Notes: generated by a model from the letters alone, not told the origin. A stretch of 19,465 bases of DNA from an uncultured Chloroflexota bacterium (GCA_903928275.1 CAIYQJ010000265.1:1-19465), one strand, 5' to 3'; positions 1 to 7,153 are shown, counted from the stretch's first letter. A program made the numbers and translations.

Positions 1-2
1 CG

Positions 3-476
3 GATCCGGTGGACCCGCTACCGGCGCACGAGGCGACGACCCTCCTCGAGGGTCGGCCCGCGGCGGCGGTCGAGCGACTCCTCGCGGTCGCGGGACCCGA
101 CGCGAGCTCTCCGCAGGTGATCGTCGAGATCCGCCAGCTCGGTGGCGCCCTCGCCGCCGGGGGGACGCTCGCGAGCGCCTTCTGCCACGGCGACGCCGCC
201 TTCAGCCTCCTCACGATCGGGATCACCGCGCCTCCGGTGGGCGAGGCCGTCGTCGCGCACGCGGCGGCCGTCCTCGACGCGATGGCGCCGTGGTCGACCG
301 GTGGGGTGCTGCCCAACTTCGCCCCGGGAGACGACGCCGCGAGGTTCCGTCGCGTCTACACGCCGGAGACACTCGCGCGGCTCCGTGCGCTCTCCCAGGC
401 ATCCGATCCGGCCCGCGTCCTCGTGGCCGCGAGGGGCCTGTTCGCGGAGCAAGTCACCGGGAGCAAGGCCAGATAG
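3..476 (+). CDS. FAD-linked oxidoreductase, C-terminal part (berberine-bridge-enzyme domain); 5' end outside window
   Basis: This is the C-terminal end of a flavoprotein oxidoreductase of the FAD_binding_4/BBE type, which oxidises small organic substrates with a covalently or tightly bound FAD. The reading frame is open to the left edge, so the gene begins upstream; a GTG at 9 is only an internal candidate. The last third carries the BBE signature, with a PWSTGGVLPNF segment followed by a VYTPETLARLRAL-like helix and an ARVLVAARGLF end. In the full-length family this region sits after the FAD-binding half and closes over the active site. The FAD-linkage residues are not in the window, so substrate and covalency cannot be judged. 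The gene stops 41 nt before the toxin-antitoxin pair on the same strand. The family call is fairly secure; the specific reaction is unknown. Confidence 0.75.
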   Translation, partial: DPVDPLPAHEATTLLEGRPAAAVERLLAVAGPDASSPQVIVEIRQLGGALAAGGTLASAFCHGDAAFSLLTIGITAPPVGEAVVAHAAAVLDAMAPWSTGGVLPNFAPGDDAARFRRVYTPETLARLRALSQASDPARVLVAARGLFAEQVTGSKAR

Positions 477-494
477 ACTAGTATCAGACCAGTC
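476..494. promoter_or_regulatory. Imperfect inverted repeat overlapping a possible -10, upstream of the antitoxin gene
   Basis: GACTAGT and ACCAGTC form a 7-bp arm pair with one mismatch around a 5-bp centre. A TAGTAT hexamer at 479-484 could be the -10 of the toxin-antitoxin operon. Type II antitoxins normally repress their own promoter by binding such repeats, so this is a reasonable operator candidate. It is inferred from position and symmetry only. Confidence 0.35.
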
Positions 495-517
495 GGAGAC
501 CAGCCAGTCGAGGGCGG

Positions 518-760
518 ATGATGCGACGTGTCGGCTCGTACGAGGCGAAGACCCACCTGCCACGCCTGCTCGACGAGGTCGCGGGCGGGGCCACGATCAC
601 GATCACGAAGCATGGCGTGCCGGTGGCCGTGCTCGTGCCGGCCGTCTCGACCGGCGCCTTCTCGGTCCGCGAGGCTGCCGCAGGGCTGCGTGCCTTCAGG
701 GAGAGCCATCCCCTCCGAGGCATCACGATCCGCGAGCTGATCGACGAGGGCCGGTCCTGA
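518..760 (+). CDS. Type II antitoxin, Phd/YefM family
   Basis: An 80-residue antitoxin that should bind and neutralise the PIN-domain toxin encoded directly downstream and repress their shared promoter. The N-terminal half matches the Phd/YefM DNA-binding fold: GSYEAKTHLPRLLDEV followed by the beta strands of GATITITKHGVPVAVLVP. The C-terminal 30 residues (FSVREAAAGLRAFRESH onward) would be the flexible toxin-wrapping segment. Two ATG codons lie in tandem at 518 and 521. The GAGG at 510-513 is 4 nt from the first and 7 nt from the second, so translation may really begin at 521. The stop TGA shares one base with the toxin ATG, which suggests translational coupling. Length and arrangement are normal for the family. 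Confidence 0.88.
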   Translation: MMRRVGSYEAKTHLPRLLDEVAGGATITITKHGVPVAVLVPAVSTGAFSVREAAAGLRAFRESHPLRGITIRELIDEGRS

Positions 761-1167
761 TGTTCGTGATCGACGCGTCGGTCGTGCTCGCCTGGTGCTT
801 CGGCGACGAGTCGAGCGCCGATGCGGATCGGGCCCTGGCTCGCCTCGAGAACGAAGAGGCGGTCGCGCCCGCGCACTGGCCGCTCGAAGTGGCGAACGCC
901 ATCCGCACGGCCGAGCGCCGCGGCCGCATCGATCCCTCGGAGCTGCCCCGTCTCAGGTCGCTCCTCGCGACCCTGCCGGTGGAGGTCGCGCCGGTCGACC
1001 TTGCCGCGGCCACGGGGGGCGTCCTCGAGGCCGCGCGGATCCACGATCTCACCGCGTACCACGCGGCGTATCTCCACCTTGCTGCCGTGCGCGGGTTGCC
1101 GCTGGCGACGATCGACGACCGACTGCGCACGGCCTGCGCGCGCGCCGGCGTCGCGATGGTGATCTGA
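760..1167 (+). CDS. vapC: VapC-type PIN-domain ribonuclease toxin (altered active site)
   Basis: A 135-residue PIN-domain protein, the toxin of the pair. VapC toxins are Mg-dependent endoribonucleases that usually cut tRNA or rRNA. Expected acidic residues are visible at D5 (VIDASVVLAW), E43 (PLEVANAI) and D119/D120 (LPLATIDDRL). The third family position, normally the Asp of a TxYDAxY motif, is His101 here (LTAYHAAYLHLA). This could lower or change metal binding, although D96, five residues earlier, might compensate. Size and fold otherwise match the family, and the start codon overlaps the antitoxin stop by one base. The gene converges on the VOC gene with a 25-bp gap that holds no obvious terminator. 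Family identity is secure; catalytic competence is uncertain. Confidence 0.88.
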   Translation: MFVIDASVVLAWCFGDESSADADRALARLENEEAVAPAHWPLEVANAIRTAERRGRIDPSELPRLRSLLATLPVEVAPVDLAAATGGVLEAARIHDLTAYHAAYLHLAAVRGLPLATIDDRLRTACARAGVAMVI

Positions 1168-1192
1168 GGGCCGTCCAGCCCGTCGTTCGCGG

Positions 1193-1660
1193 TCAGGCGG
1201 CGCCGGCGTGCGCGGCCTCGAGGCCGGCGACATCGAGCCTGTCCATCGCGAGCATCGCGTCGCGCACCCGAGCGGCCCTGACCGGATCGGGGTCGCCCAT
1301 GAGCTCCCCGAGCCGCCGCGGCACGATCTGCCAGGACAGCCCGAAGCGATCCTTCAACCAGCCGCACCGCCCGGGCTCGCCGCCTTCGGTGAGCGCCTCC
1401 CACAGGCGGTCGACCTCGGCCTGGTCCTCGCAGTCCACGAACAGCGAGAACGCCTCGGTGAACGGGAAGAGCGGCCCGCCATTGATCGCGAGGAGCTCCT
1501 GGCCGAGGAGGCGGAATCGCGCCATGAACAGGGGAGCGGCCGGACCGTCGCCTGCCCGGCTGGCGGCGACGACCTCCGTGTCGGGGAAGACCGACGCGTA
1601 GAACGCGAGCGCCTCCTCCAGGTCGTCGTCGAACCAGAGGAACGGGGTCAGCTTCTGCAC
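1193..1660 (-). CDS. PhnB-like VOC (glyoxalase/bleomycin-resistance fold) protein
   Basis: A 155-residue single-domain protein of the vicinal-oxygen-chelate superfamily, in the PhnB-like branch often mislabelled 3-demethylubiquinone methyltransferase. Diagnostic segments are KLTPFLWFDDDLEEALAFY near the N-terminus, the PLFPFTEAFSLFVDCED strand and DRLWEALTEGG, then GWLKDRFGLSWQIVP. The biological substrate of this branch is generally unknown. Start choice: the frame is open much further upstream, but a GTG at 1660 has GGGAGG 8 nt before it (complement of 1669-1674), and homology to the family begins there. Upstream codons would run antisense through the DUF1801 gene and are rejected. About 200 bp of non-coding DNA separates this start from the divergent DUF1801 gene. 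Confidence 0.85.
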   Translation of the reverse strand: MQKLTPFLWFDDDLEEALAFYASVFPDTEVVAASRAGDGPAAPLFMARFRLLGQELLAINGGPLFPFTEAFSLFVDCEDQAEVDRLWEALTEGGEPGRCGWLKDRFGLSWQIVPRRLGELMGDPDPVRAARVRDAMLAMDRLDVAGLEAAHAGAA

Positions 1661-1824
1661 GGCGGCAACCTCCCGACAGGGCGATCGAGGCGTCCGCGCC
1701 ATGGACGGCGCGGGGGCGACGAGAAGCCGCCACGATAACGCCGGGACCGCCGCGGCCACCAGCGCGCCGGGACCTGTCGCCGTGGACGCCGACAGCCGGG
1801 CTGGTCGCGGGACCGCGGACGTGG

Positions 1825-1830
1825 AATCAT
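1825..1830 (+). promoter_or_regulatory. Possible -10 (AATCAT) for the DUF1801 gene
   Basis: AATCAT matches 4 of 6 bases of the sigma-70-type -10 and lies 34 nt before the ATG, leaving a leader that contains the AAGGAG ribosome-binding site at 1855-1860. It is one of few AT-rich hexamers in the 204-bp divergent gap 1661-1864, which otherwise shows nothing recognisable. No clear -35 is seen. Confidence 0.3.
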
Positions 1831-1864
1831 CCGCCGACGCAGCGCCCCGCGCGGAAGGAGACCG

Positions 1865-2233
1865 ATGGACGCCCCCGCCACCGTCGAGGAGTACTTCGCC
1901 GCCCTCCCGGAGCGCTCGCGCGCGGCCCTCGAAGCTCTTCGCCGGACGATCGTCACATCTGCGCCGGACGCCACCGAGGGCATCAGCTACGGGATGCCGG
2001 CGTTCAGGGACCACGGCCGGATCCTCGTCTACTACGCGGCGTTCGCGAAGCACTACAGTCTCTTCCCCGGCAGCAAGGCGGCGATCGCTGCTCTCGGCGA
2101 CGAGGGGGCGGCGTACGCGACCGGCAAGGGGACGCTTCGGTTCCGCTACGACGAGCCGTTGCCGGCGGACCTCGTGACGCGGATCGTGCGGACGCGGCTG
2201 GCGGAGAACGCGGCGGCGCGCACGAAGCGCTGA
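1865..2233 (+). CDS. DUF1801 (YdhG-like) family protein
   Basis: A 122-residue soluble protein of the DUF1801/YdhG family, structurally related to frataxin-like folds. A relative in Bacillus has been proposed as an iron chaperone, but the role here is not established. Family hallmarks are TVEEYFAALPERSRAALEALRRTI at the N-terminus, the EGISYGMPAFRDHGRILVYYAAFAKHYSLFPG core and the GKGTLRFRYDEPLPADLVTRIVR end. The ATG at 1865 has a strong AAGGAG 4 nt upstream, which settles the start. It converges on the channel-like gene with a 52-bp gap. Such proteins are often encoded near VOC-fold genes, and here a PhnB-like VOC gene is divergent from it. Confidence 0.87.
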   Translation: MDAPATVEEYFAALPERSRAALEALRRTIVTSAPDATEGISYGMPAFRDHGRILVYYAAFAKHYSLFPGSKAAIAALGDEGAAYATGKGTLRFRYDEPLPADLVTRIVRTRLAENAAARTKR

Positions 2234-2285
2234 GGTCACGCGGAGCGCGCGCGAAGGGCGGCGGACCCGGCGGCCCCGGAACCCT

Positions 2286-3386
2286 CTACCGGACCGGGAT
2301 GTCGTGGGCGGCCGCCTCGGCTGCCACGGGCTCGTCCGTCGCCCAGGCGGATCGCATCGGCCGCTCCCACCAGGGCGTCGGCGCCACGGTCAGCCGCTCG
2401 AGGCCACGGAGCGCGGCGTCGTAGTTCACGCGCCAGCCATCGAAGTCGCGCCACGCCTTGTCGCGATCCGCGACCAGCGGCACGCCCGCGGACTCCAGGA
2501 CCTCGAGCGCCGCGTCGAAACGGCCCCGGTCGACGCTCGTCGGGGTGCCCGGCGGCAGGTTCGGGTCGAACGGGAGGCGAAAGAAGCCTGCGATCCGCCT
2601 GACGGCGAGATAGCCCGCCCGGATCATGAGGTCCGCCCGGACGTCCATGGGGACGTCGACCGCGGACCGGACGAGCGCCGCTGCGTCCATCATCGCGCCT
2701 GCGGCGTTCACCCACGAGTGGTCGGGCTGCTGCGAACGGTAGTGGACGAGGACGGTCAGGGACGTGTGCGTCTCCTCGACATCCGAGAACCACTCCTCCC
2801 AGCGCTCCCACATCTCGCCGAGGGCGGCGAGTCCCTGCAGCCGATGGAAGCGCGTGATGAGGACGAGCGGGGAAGGCGGGGAGTCGGCCCGGACCTCGAG
2901 CAGGTTGACGAGCAGCTCGCGTCGCGAGAACGCGCCGTAGATCGTCGGCAGGTACGAGATGAGGAGCGCGATGAGACCGAGGCCGATCGTCGCCTCGGTG
3001 AAGGCGAGGAGGTCGGTGCCGGGAAGGTCGGGGTGCACGAACCCGAGCGTCAGGAGCGACGACCCGCTCGCGGCGAACGCCTCGTAGATCGGCACACCGA
3101 TCGCCCAGAACATCGCCGTGTACCCGACGATGACGATCACGATCCAGGTGCCCGGCAGGACGATCAGCGAGACGGGCCCGAAGTACGCCATGAGCCGATC
3201 GCGTCGCTCGTAGGGCTTCGACGGGCCGGCGACCACGTCGAAGGCGCGCCGCGTCGCGTGGAAGACGGTGCGCGCGACGACGTCGTTCGACGCGCGCGGG
3301 AGGACGAACGTCCGCAGCGCACTGAGGATCGCGCGGGCCACGACGAGCGCGCCGGCGACGAACGCGATGATGGCGACCGGGTTCAC
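2286..3386 (-). CDS. Ion-channel-like membrane protein with atypical pore loop
   Basis: A 366-residue protein with a membrane N-terminal half and a soluble C-terminal half. Hydrophobic segments are at about residues 3-25, 67-98 and 127-150. Between the last two lies a re-entrant-looking stretch, FAASGSSLLTLGFVHP (104-119), in the position of a two-TM potassium-channel pore loop, but TLGFV replaces the usual TVGYG filter. Residues about 155-345 form an alpha-helical, charged cytosolic domain with no recognised motif. The frame stays open far upstream antisense to ettA and Fic, so the start matters. I choose GTG 3386 because the first membrane helix begins there and TATCCT lies 7 nt upstream. 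It could be a non-potassium channel or a non-conducting relative. Divergent from ettA with 108 bp between starts. Confidence 0.7.
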   Translation of the reverse strand: MNPVAIIAFVAGALVVARAILSALRTFVLPRASNDVVARTVFHATRRAFDVVAGPSKPYERRDRLMAYFGPVSLIVLPGTWIVIVIVGYTAMFWAIGVPIYEAFAASGSSLLTLGFVHPDLPGTDLLAFTEATIGLGLIALLISYLPTIYGAFSRRELLVNLLEVRADSPPSPLVLITRFHRLQGLAALGEMWERWEEWFSDVEETHTSLTVLVHYRSQQPDHSWVNAAGAMMDAAALVRSAVDVPMDVRADLMIRAGYLAVRRIAGFFRLPFDPNLPPGTPTSVDRGRFDAALEVLESAGVPLVADRDKAWRDFDGWRVNYDAALRGLERLTVAPTPWWERPMRSAWATDEPVAAEAAAHDIPVR

Positions 3387-3393
3387 GCAGCGG

Positions 3394-3399
3394 AGGATA
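3394..3399 (-). promoter_or_regulatory. Candidate -10 (GG-TATCCT) for a leaderless channel-like gene
   Basis: On the minus strand TATCCT is preceded by GG and followed after 7 nt by the GTG at 3386. There is no Shine-Dalgarno sequence in the gap, so transcription would start at or beside the start codon. The same GGTAnnnT pattern recurs at other genes in the window. Confidence 0.45.
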
Positions 3400-3479
3400 C
3401 CGGCCCAGCGGGCGTAGCCGCCGCGGAGGTGCCACTCCCCAGCTGCGCGGTGCCGACGCCGGCGCACCCACGCGACCGG

Positions 3480-3485
3480 TACCCT
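3480..3485 (+). promoter_or_regulatory. Candidate -10 (GG-TACCCT) for leaderless ettA
   Basis: TACCCT, preceded by GG, ends 9 nt before the ettA ATG. No ribosome-binding site is visible between them, which fits a leaderless or near-leaderless mRNA. Inferred from position and from similar elements at other genes. Confidence 0.4.
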
Positions 3486-3494
3486 TGACCGATC

Positions 3495-5171
3495 ATGCCC
3501 CCCGAGTTCATCTACACGTCGTACCGGCTCGCCCGACACTACCCGCCGGATCGGACGGTCCTCGAGGACATCTCGATCTCGTTCTACCCCGGTGCCAAGA
3601 TCGGCGTCATCGGCCCGAACGGCGCCGGCAAGTCCAGCCTCCTGCGGATCATGGCCGGACTCGACGACGGCTTCACCGGCGAGGCCCGCCTGACGCCCGG
3701 CTTCACGGTGGGGTACCTCGACCAGGAGCCGCAGCTCGACCCCGGCAAGGACGTCAAGGGCAACGTCCTCGACGGAGTGCGCGACGTGCACGGCCTGATC
3801 GACCAGTACAACGCCGTGATGGCGAAGTGGTCGGAGCCCGAAGCCGACTACGAGGCCATCGGCGCGGAGCAGGCGGCCCTGGAGGACCGGATCGCGGCCG
3901 CCGACGCGTGGAACCTGGAGCGCAACGTCGAGATCGCGATGGATGCGCTGCGCTGCCCGCCGGACGACGCCGACGTCACCACCCTGTCCGGTGGCGAGAA
4001 GCGCCGCGTGGCCCTTTGCCGGCTCCTGCTGCAGCACCCCGACCTTCTCCTGCTCGACGAGCCGACCAATCACCTCGACGCCGAGTCGGTCGAGTGGCTG
4101 GAGCGGTTCCTCGGGGAGTACGCGGGCACCGTCGTGGCGATCACCCACGACCGCTACTTCCTCGACAACGTGGCGCAGTGGATCCTGGAGCTGGACCGCG
4201 GTCGGGGGATCCCGTTCTCCGGCAACTACTCGAGCTGGCTCGAGCAGAAGCTGGAGCGCATGGCGCGCGAGTCGAAGACGGCGGACGCCCGCCAGCGCAC
4301 GCTGGCGCGCGAGCTCGCGTGGGTCCGCCTGTCGCCGCGGGCTCGGCAGGCGAAGGGCAAGGCCCGCCTCGGTGCGTACGAACAGCTGCTCGCCGAGGCG
4401 CAGGACGAGAAGGGCAGCGCACGGGAGCTCGAGATCGCGATCCCCCCGGGCCCGCGACTGGGCGACACAGTCATCGAGGTCAGCGGCCTGCGCAAGGGGT
4501 ACGGCGACCGCCTGCTCATCGAGGACCTGACCTTCTCGCTGCCGCGCGCCGGGATCGTGGGCATCATCGGGGCCAACGGTGCGGGCAAGACGACGCTGTT
4601 CCGGATGATCGTCGGCCGGGAGCCGCCCGACGCCGGGACGATCCAGGTCGGCGAGACGGTCAGGCTCAGCTACGTGGACCAGGGCCGCGACGAGCTGGAC
4701 CCGGACGAGTCGGTCTTCCAGGCGATCACCCAGGGTGACGAGATCATCAAGGTCGGCCAGCGGGAGCTCCCGGCGCGGGCCTACGTGTCCTCGTTCAACT
4801 TCCGGGGGACCGACCAGCAGAAGCCGTGCGGGAAGCTCTCGGGCGGCGAACGGAACCGCGTGCACCTCGCGCGGCTGCTCCGCACCGGCGGCAACGTCCT
4901 CCTCCTCGACGAGCCGACGAACGATCTCGACGTGGACACGCTGCGCGCCCTGGAGGCCGGCCTGGAATCCTTCCCGGGTTGCGTCGTCATCATCAGCCAC
5001 GACCGCTGGTTCCTGGACCGGATCGCGACCCACATCCTGGCCTTCGAAGGCGAGAGCCAGGTGCGCTGGTTCGAGGGCAACGTCAGCGACTACGAGGCGT
5101 TCCGCCGCCGGGAGCTTGGAGCCGCGGCCGACCAGCCCCATCGGCTCAGGTACAAGCGGCTCACGGGCTGA
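3495..5171 (+). CDS. ettA: Energy-dependent translational throttle protein EttA (ABC-F ATPase)
   Basis: A 558-residue ABC-F protein of usual EttA length. EttA binds the ribosomal E site and couples the ATP/ADP state of the cell to the first steps of elongation; it has no membrane domain. Two ATPase cassettes are complete: Walker A GPNGAGKS at 40-47 and GANGAGKT at 359-366, LSGGE signatures at about 164 and 448, Walker B with catalytic Glu189 and Glu473, and switch His218 and His502. The arm insertion that contacts the L1 stalk and tRNA lies at about 95-140 in the first cassette, and the charged inter-domain linker at about 245-310. The end YKRLTG is typical of EttA. No Shine-Dalgarno precedes the ATG. 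It is followed after 105 bp by the Fic gene, which has its own promoter. Confidence 0.96.
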   Translation: MPPEFIYTSYRLARHYPPDRTVLEDISISFYPGAKIGVIGPNGAGKSSLLRIMAGLDDGFTGEARLTPGFTVGYLDQEPQLDPGKDVKGNVLDGVRDVHGLIDQYNAVMAKWSEPEADYEAIGAEQAALEDRIAAADAWNLERNVEIAMDALRCPPDDADVTTLSGGEKRRVALCRLLLQHPDLLLLDEPTNHLDAESVEWLERFLGEYAGTVVAITHDRYFLDNVAQWILELDRGRGIPFSGNYSSWLEQKLERMARESKTADARQRTLARELAWVRLSPRARQAKGKARLGAYEQLLAEAQDEKGSARELEIAIPPGPRLGDTVIEVSGLRKGYGDRLLIEDLTFSLPRAGIVGIIGANGAGKTTLFRMIVGREPPDAGTIQVGETVRLSYVDQGRDELDPDESVFQAITQGDEIIKVGQRELPARAYVSSFNFRGTDQQKPCGKLSGGERNRVHLARLLRTGGNVLLLDEPTNDLDVDTLRALEAGLESFPGCVVIISHDRWFLDRIATHILAFEGESQVRWFEGNVSDYEAFRRRELGAAADQPHRLRYKRLTG

Positions 5172-5212
5172 CCGCCAGAAGGGATCGTCGCGCCCCTCTG
5201 TCGTCTGTATAC

Positions 5213-5223
5213 GCTTGACAAGC
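5213..5223. promoter_or_regulatory. Inverted repeat GCTTG-A-CAAGC overlapping the fic -35
   Basis: A perfect 5+1+5 palindrome that contains the consensus -35 hexamer TTGACA (5215-5220). With 17 bp spacing the -10 would be AACACT at 5238-5243, which is weak. A related copy lies 51 bp downstream, next to the start codon. Candidate repressor site for fic. Confidence 0.45.
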
Positions 5224-5263
5224 AATCGGATACGTCGAACACTCCGCTTCATCGAATCTTCCT

Positions 5264-5274
5264 GTTTGGCAAGC
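5264..5274. promoter_or_regulatory. Second copy of the fic repeat (GTTTG-G-CAAGC)
   Basis: This 11-bp element differs from the upstream palindrome at one arm base and the centre base, and ends 2 nt before the fic ATG. The centres are 51 bp apart, close to five helical turns, so two bound dimers would face the same side of the DNA. Inference from sequence symmetry. Confidence 0.4.
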
Positions 5275-5276
5275 GA

Positions 5277-6395
5277 ATGACGCTGCACCTCACCTATGGC
5301 CCGAACCGCGACATCCGCGAGCGCCTGGATCGCTGGGACACCGCGGTTCGCCGCCAGGTCGACCTGGCGGCCGGCAGCTGGCGCATGCTCGTCGTCTGGG
5401 AGGCCGCGCGGGACGCCAGCGTGGCGGGCAGCACCGGGATCGAAGGGAACCCTCTGAGCCCGGCTCAGGTCCATGAGGTGCTCAGCGGCGCTGCCATCGA
5501 CGCCGATGGAGTCCACGTCCATGAGGTCGCCAACTACAACCGGGCGCTCGACCTGGCGCGCGCGGCGGTCGCCCGACCGGACTTCGAGTGGACGCACGAG
5601 ATCGTCCACCAGGTGAATGCCGCCGTGATGGACGGCCTCCCCCGTGACACGCGGGGCGACTATCGTGGTCCGGGGGACGAGGTGTACGTGGGCGTCTACA
5701 CCGGGCCAAGCCCCCTCGTAGTCCAGTCGCTCATGTCGGAGCTCATCGACTGGCTGCGTCGGTCGAGCCGGATGTCGACGCTGGTCAGGTCAGCGCTGCT
5801 CCACCTGAACCTCATCGCGATCCACCCGTTCAACGACGGAAACGGGCGGACGGCGCGCCTCCTCGCGGCGATGGCCCTCATGGAGCGCGGGATCCCGGCG
5901 ATCGAGCTGATCTCGATCGAGGCGTACCTGCGAAGGAACCGCGACGAATACGTCGCGGTGCTGCAGACGACACTGGGGACCGGCTACGACCCGGACAACC
6001 ATTCCGTCACCGACTGGCTCGACTACTACACGCGCGTCTCGCTCGACCGCGTGGACGTCCGCGATCGCGTCCTCGACGCCCTGCCCGGCGACCTCGGCGT
6101 CGCGTTCGCTGCACTTGCCGATGCGGGCGATCCGGTCGACTGGGCCTCGCTCCTCCTCGCCGCCCGCGTCTCGCGACTCCGGACCGAGCGCGTCGCGACG
6201 ATGACCGGCCGATCGGCGCCGGCGGCGCGCGCGATGCTCGCACGGATCGTCGATCGCGGTTGGCTACTGCCCCGTGGCCGGACTCGCGGCCGCTGGTACG
6301 CGCCGTCCGAGCGCCTCGATAGCCTTCTGCTCCGCGTTCCCGCCCTCATGCGTCACCTGGCCGACGGAGAGCAGCTCAGCCTGTTCGACGCCTGA
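5277..6395 (+). CDS. Fic-domain AMP transferase with C-terminal winged helix
   Basis: A 372-residue Fic protein. Fic enzymes usually transfer AMP from ATP to hydroxyl side chains of target proteins. The active-site motif HPFNDGNGR with R194 is complete at 183-194, with catalytic H183. An inhibitory-helix motif, S52-x3-E56-G57, lies before the Fic core, placing this in the class with an N-terminal intramolecular inhibitor, so the enzyme is probably autoinhibited. A Fic_N-like region covers about 30-95, the Fic core about 105-200, and a C-terminal winged helix about 280-345 that could bind DNA. No separate antitoxin gene is adjacent. The ATG at 5277 has no strong ribosome-binding site. Repeats in the promoter suggest self-regulation through the winged helix. 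The protein target is unknown. Confidence 0.92.
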   Translation: MTLHLTYGPNRDIRERLDRWDTAVRRQVDLAAGSWRMLVVWEAARDASVAGSTGIEGNPLSPAQVHEVLSGAAIDADGVHVHEVANYNRALDLARAAVARPDFEWTHEIVHQVNAAVMDGLPRDTRGDYRGPGDEVYVGVYTGPSPLVVQSLMSELIDWLRRSSRMSTLVRSALLHLNLIAIHPFNDGNGRTARLLAAMALMERGIPAIELISIEAYLRRNRDEYVAVLQTTLGTGYDPDNHSVTDWLDYYTRVSLDRVDVRDRVLDALPGDLGVAFAALADAGDPVDWASLLLAARVSRLRTERVATMTGRSAPAARAMLARIVDRGWLLPRGRTRGRWYAPSERLDSLLLRVPALMRHLADGEQLSLFDA

Positions 6396-6449
6396 CGGCC
6401 GCCGAGCGTTCCGCCTCGTGGGCGCGTGCGAGCGGCCGGGCCAGCCGTC

Positions 6450-7052
6450 TCAATCGCCGAAGCGCTCTTCCTTCCACGGGTCGCCGTCGTTGTGGTAGCC
6501 GTAGCGCTCCCAGAAGCCGGGCCGGTCGGCCGCGACGAACTCGAGGCCGCGCAGCCACTTGGCCGACTTCCAGAAGTAGCGCTTGGGGACGAAGAGGCGC
6601 AGAGGGTAGCCGTGGTCGGGCTCCAGCGGGCGACCGTCGTACGTGTCCGCGAGGAGGACGTCCGCGTCGTCGAAGACCGCCAGCGGGATGTTCGTCGTGT
6701 AGCCCTGCTCGGCGTGCTCGATGACGTGCGTGGCACCCGGTCGGACCCCGGCGAGCTCCAGGATGGTCCGGGCGGCCACGCCCTCCCACTCCGTGTCGAG
6801 CTTGGACCACCGGGTGACGCAGTGGATGTCCGTGAGGACGCGCTCGCGTGGGAGAGCCCGGAACTGGTCCCAGGTGAGCGTGAGCGGGGCATCCACCTCG
6901 CCCCAGACCCGGAGATCCCACGTCGCGAGGTCGACGCGCGGCACGGTCCCGTAGTGGAGGACGGGGAACTTCTCCGTGAGGTACTGGCCCGGCGGAACGC
7001 GCCGTGCGGTGTCGGCATCCATCCGTCGTCCTCCGAAAAGTCGGTCGAGCAT
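6450..7052 (-). CDS. Sulfite-oxidase-like molybdopterin oxidoreductase (YuiH-type, soluble)
   Basis: A 200-residue protein consisting essentially of the oxidoreductase molybdopterin-binding domain. The molybdenum-ligand Cys is C78 in DIHCVTRWS, and the FVPKRYFWKSAKWLRGL segment (154-170) is typical of the sulfite-oxidase/MsrP fold. The C-terminal GFWERYGYHNDGDPWKEERFGD is the characteristic ending of the short soluble subfamily. There is no Tat or Sec signal, so it is predicted to be cytoplasmic, and no haem or dimerisation domain is attached. The physiological substrate of this subfamily is not established. ATG 7052 has GAGG 5 nt upstream. The gene converges with fic and is divergent from the glycosyltransferase. 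It needs molybdenum cofactor, and a molybdate regulator/uptake locus lies about 7 kb away. Confidence 0.9.
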   Translation of the reverse strand: MLDRLFGGRRMDADTARRVPPGQYLTEKFPVLHYGTVPRVDLATWDLRVWGEVDAPLTLTWDQFRALPRERVLTDIHCVTRWSKLDTEWEGVAARTILELAGVRPGATHVIEHAEQGYTTNIPLAVFDDADVLLADTYDGRPLEPDHGYPLRLFVPKRYFWKSAKWLRGLEFVAADRPGFWERYGYHNDGDPWKEERFGD

Positions 7053-7071
7053 GGGGTCCTCGGTGGCTGTC

Positions 7072-7086
7072 GCCGGCAGGGCCGGC
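7072..7086. repeat. GCCGGC-AGG-GCCGGC repeat between divergent genes
   Basis: Two self-complementary GCCGGC hexamers separated by 3 bp can pair as a short hairpin in the 113-bp gap between the molybdopterin oxidoreductase and the glycosyltransferase. In DNA this rich in G and C such repeats can occur by chance, so an operator role is speculative. Confidence 0.25.
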
Positions 7087-7153
7087 GCTTCATCGTCTCA
7101 CGGGTCGTACGCAGAGGACCATCAGAAGGATGCACCCCATCCGTCGCGGCCGC

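Noticed and set aside
1661..2239. Minus-strand extension of the VOC gene frame across the DUF1801 gene
   Set aside because: The DUF1801 gene on the plus strand is well supported, and the GTG at 1660 has a good ribosome-binding site and matches the family start.
3387..5609. Very long minus-strand open frame running from the Fic gene through ettA into the channel-like gene
   Set aside because: It is antisense to two well-supported genes, its product is Arg/Asp/Val-rich with no family features, and long antisense frames are expected at this GC content. Only the part from 3386 down to 2286 is a real protein.
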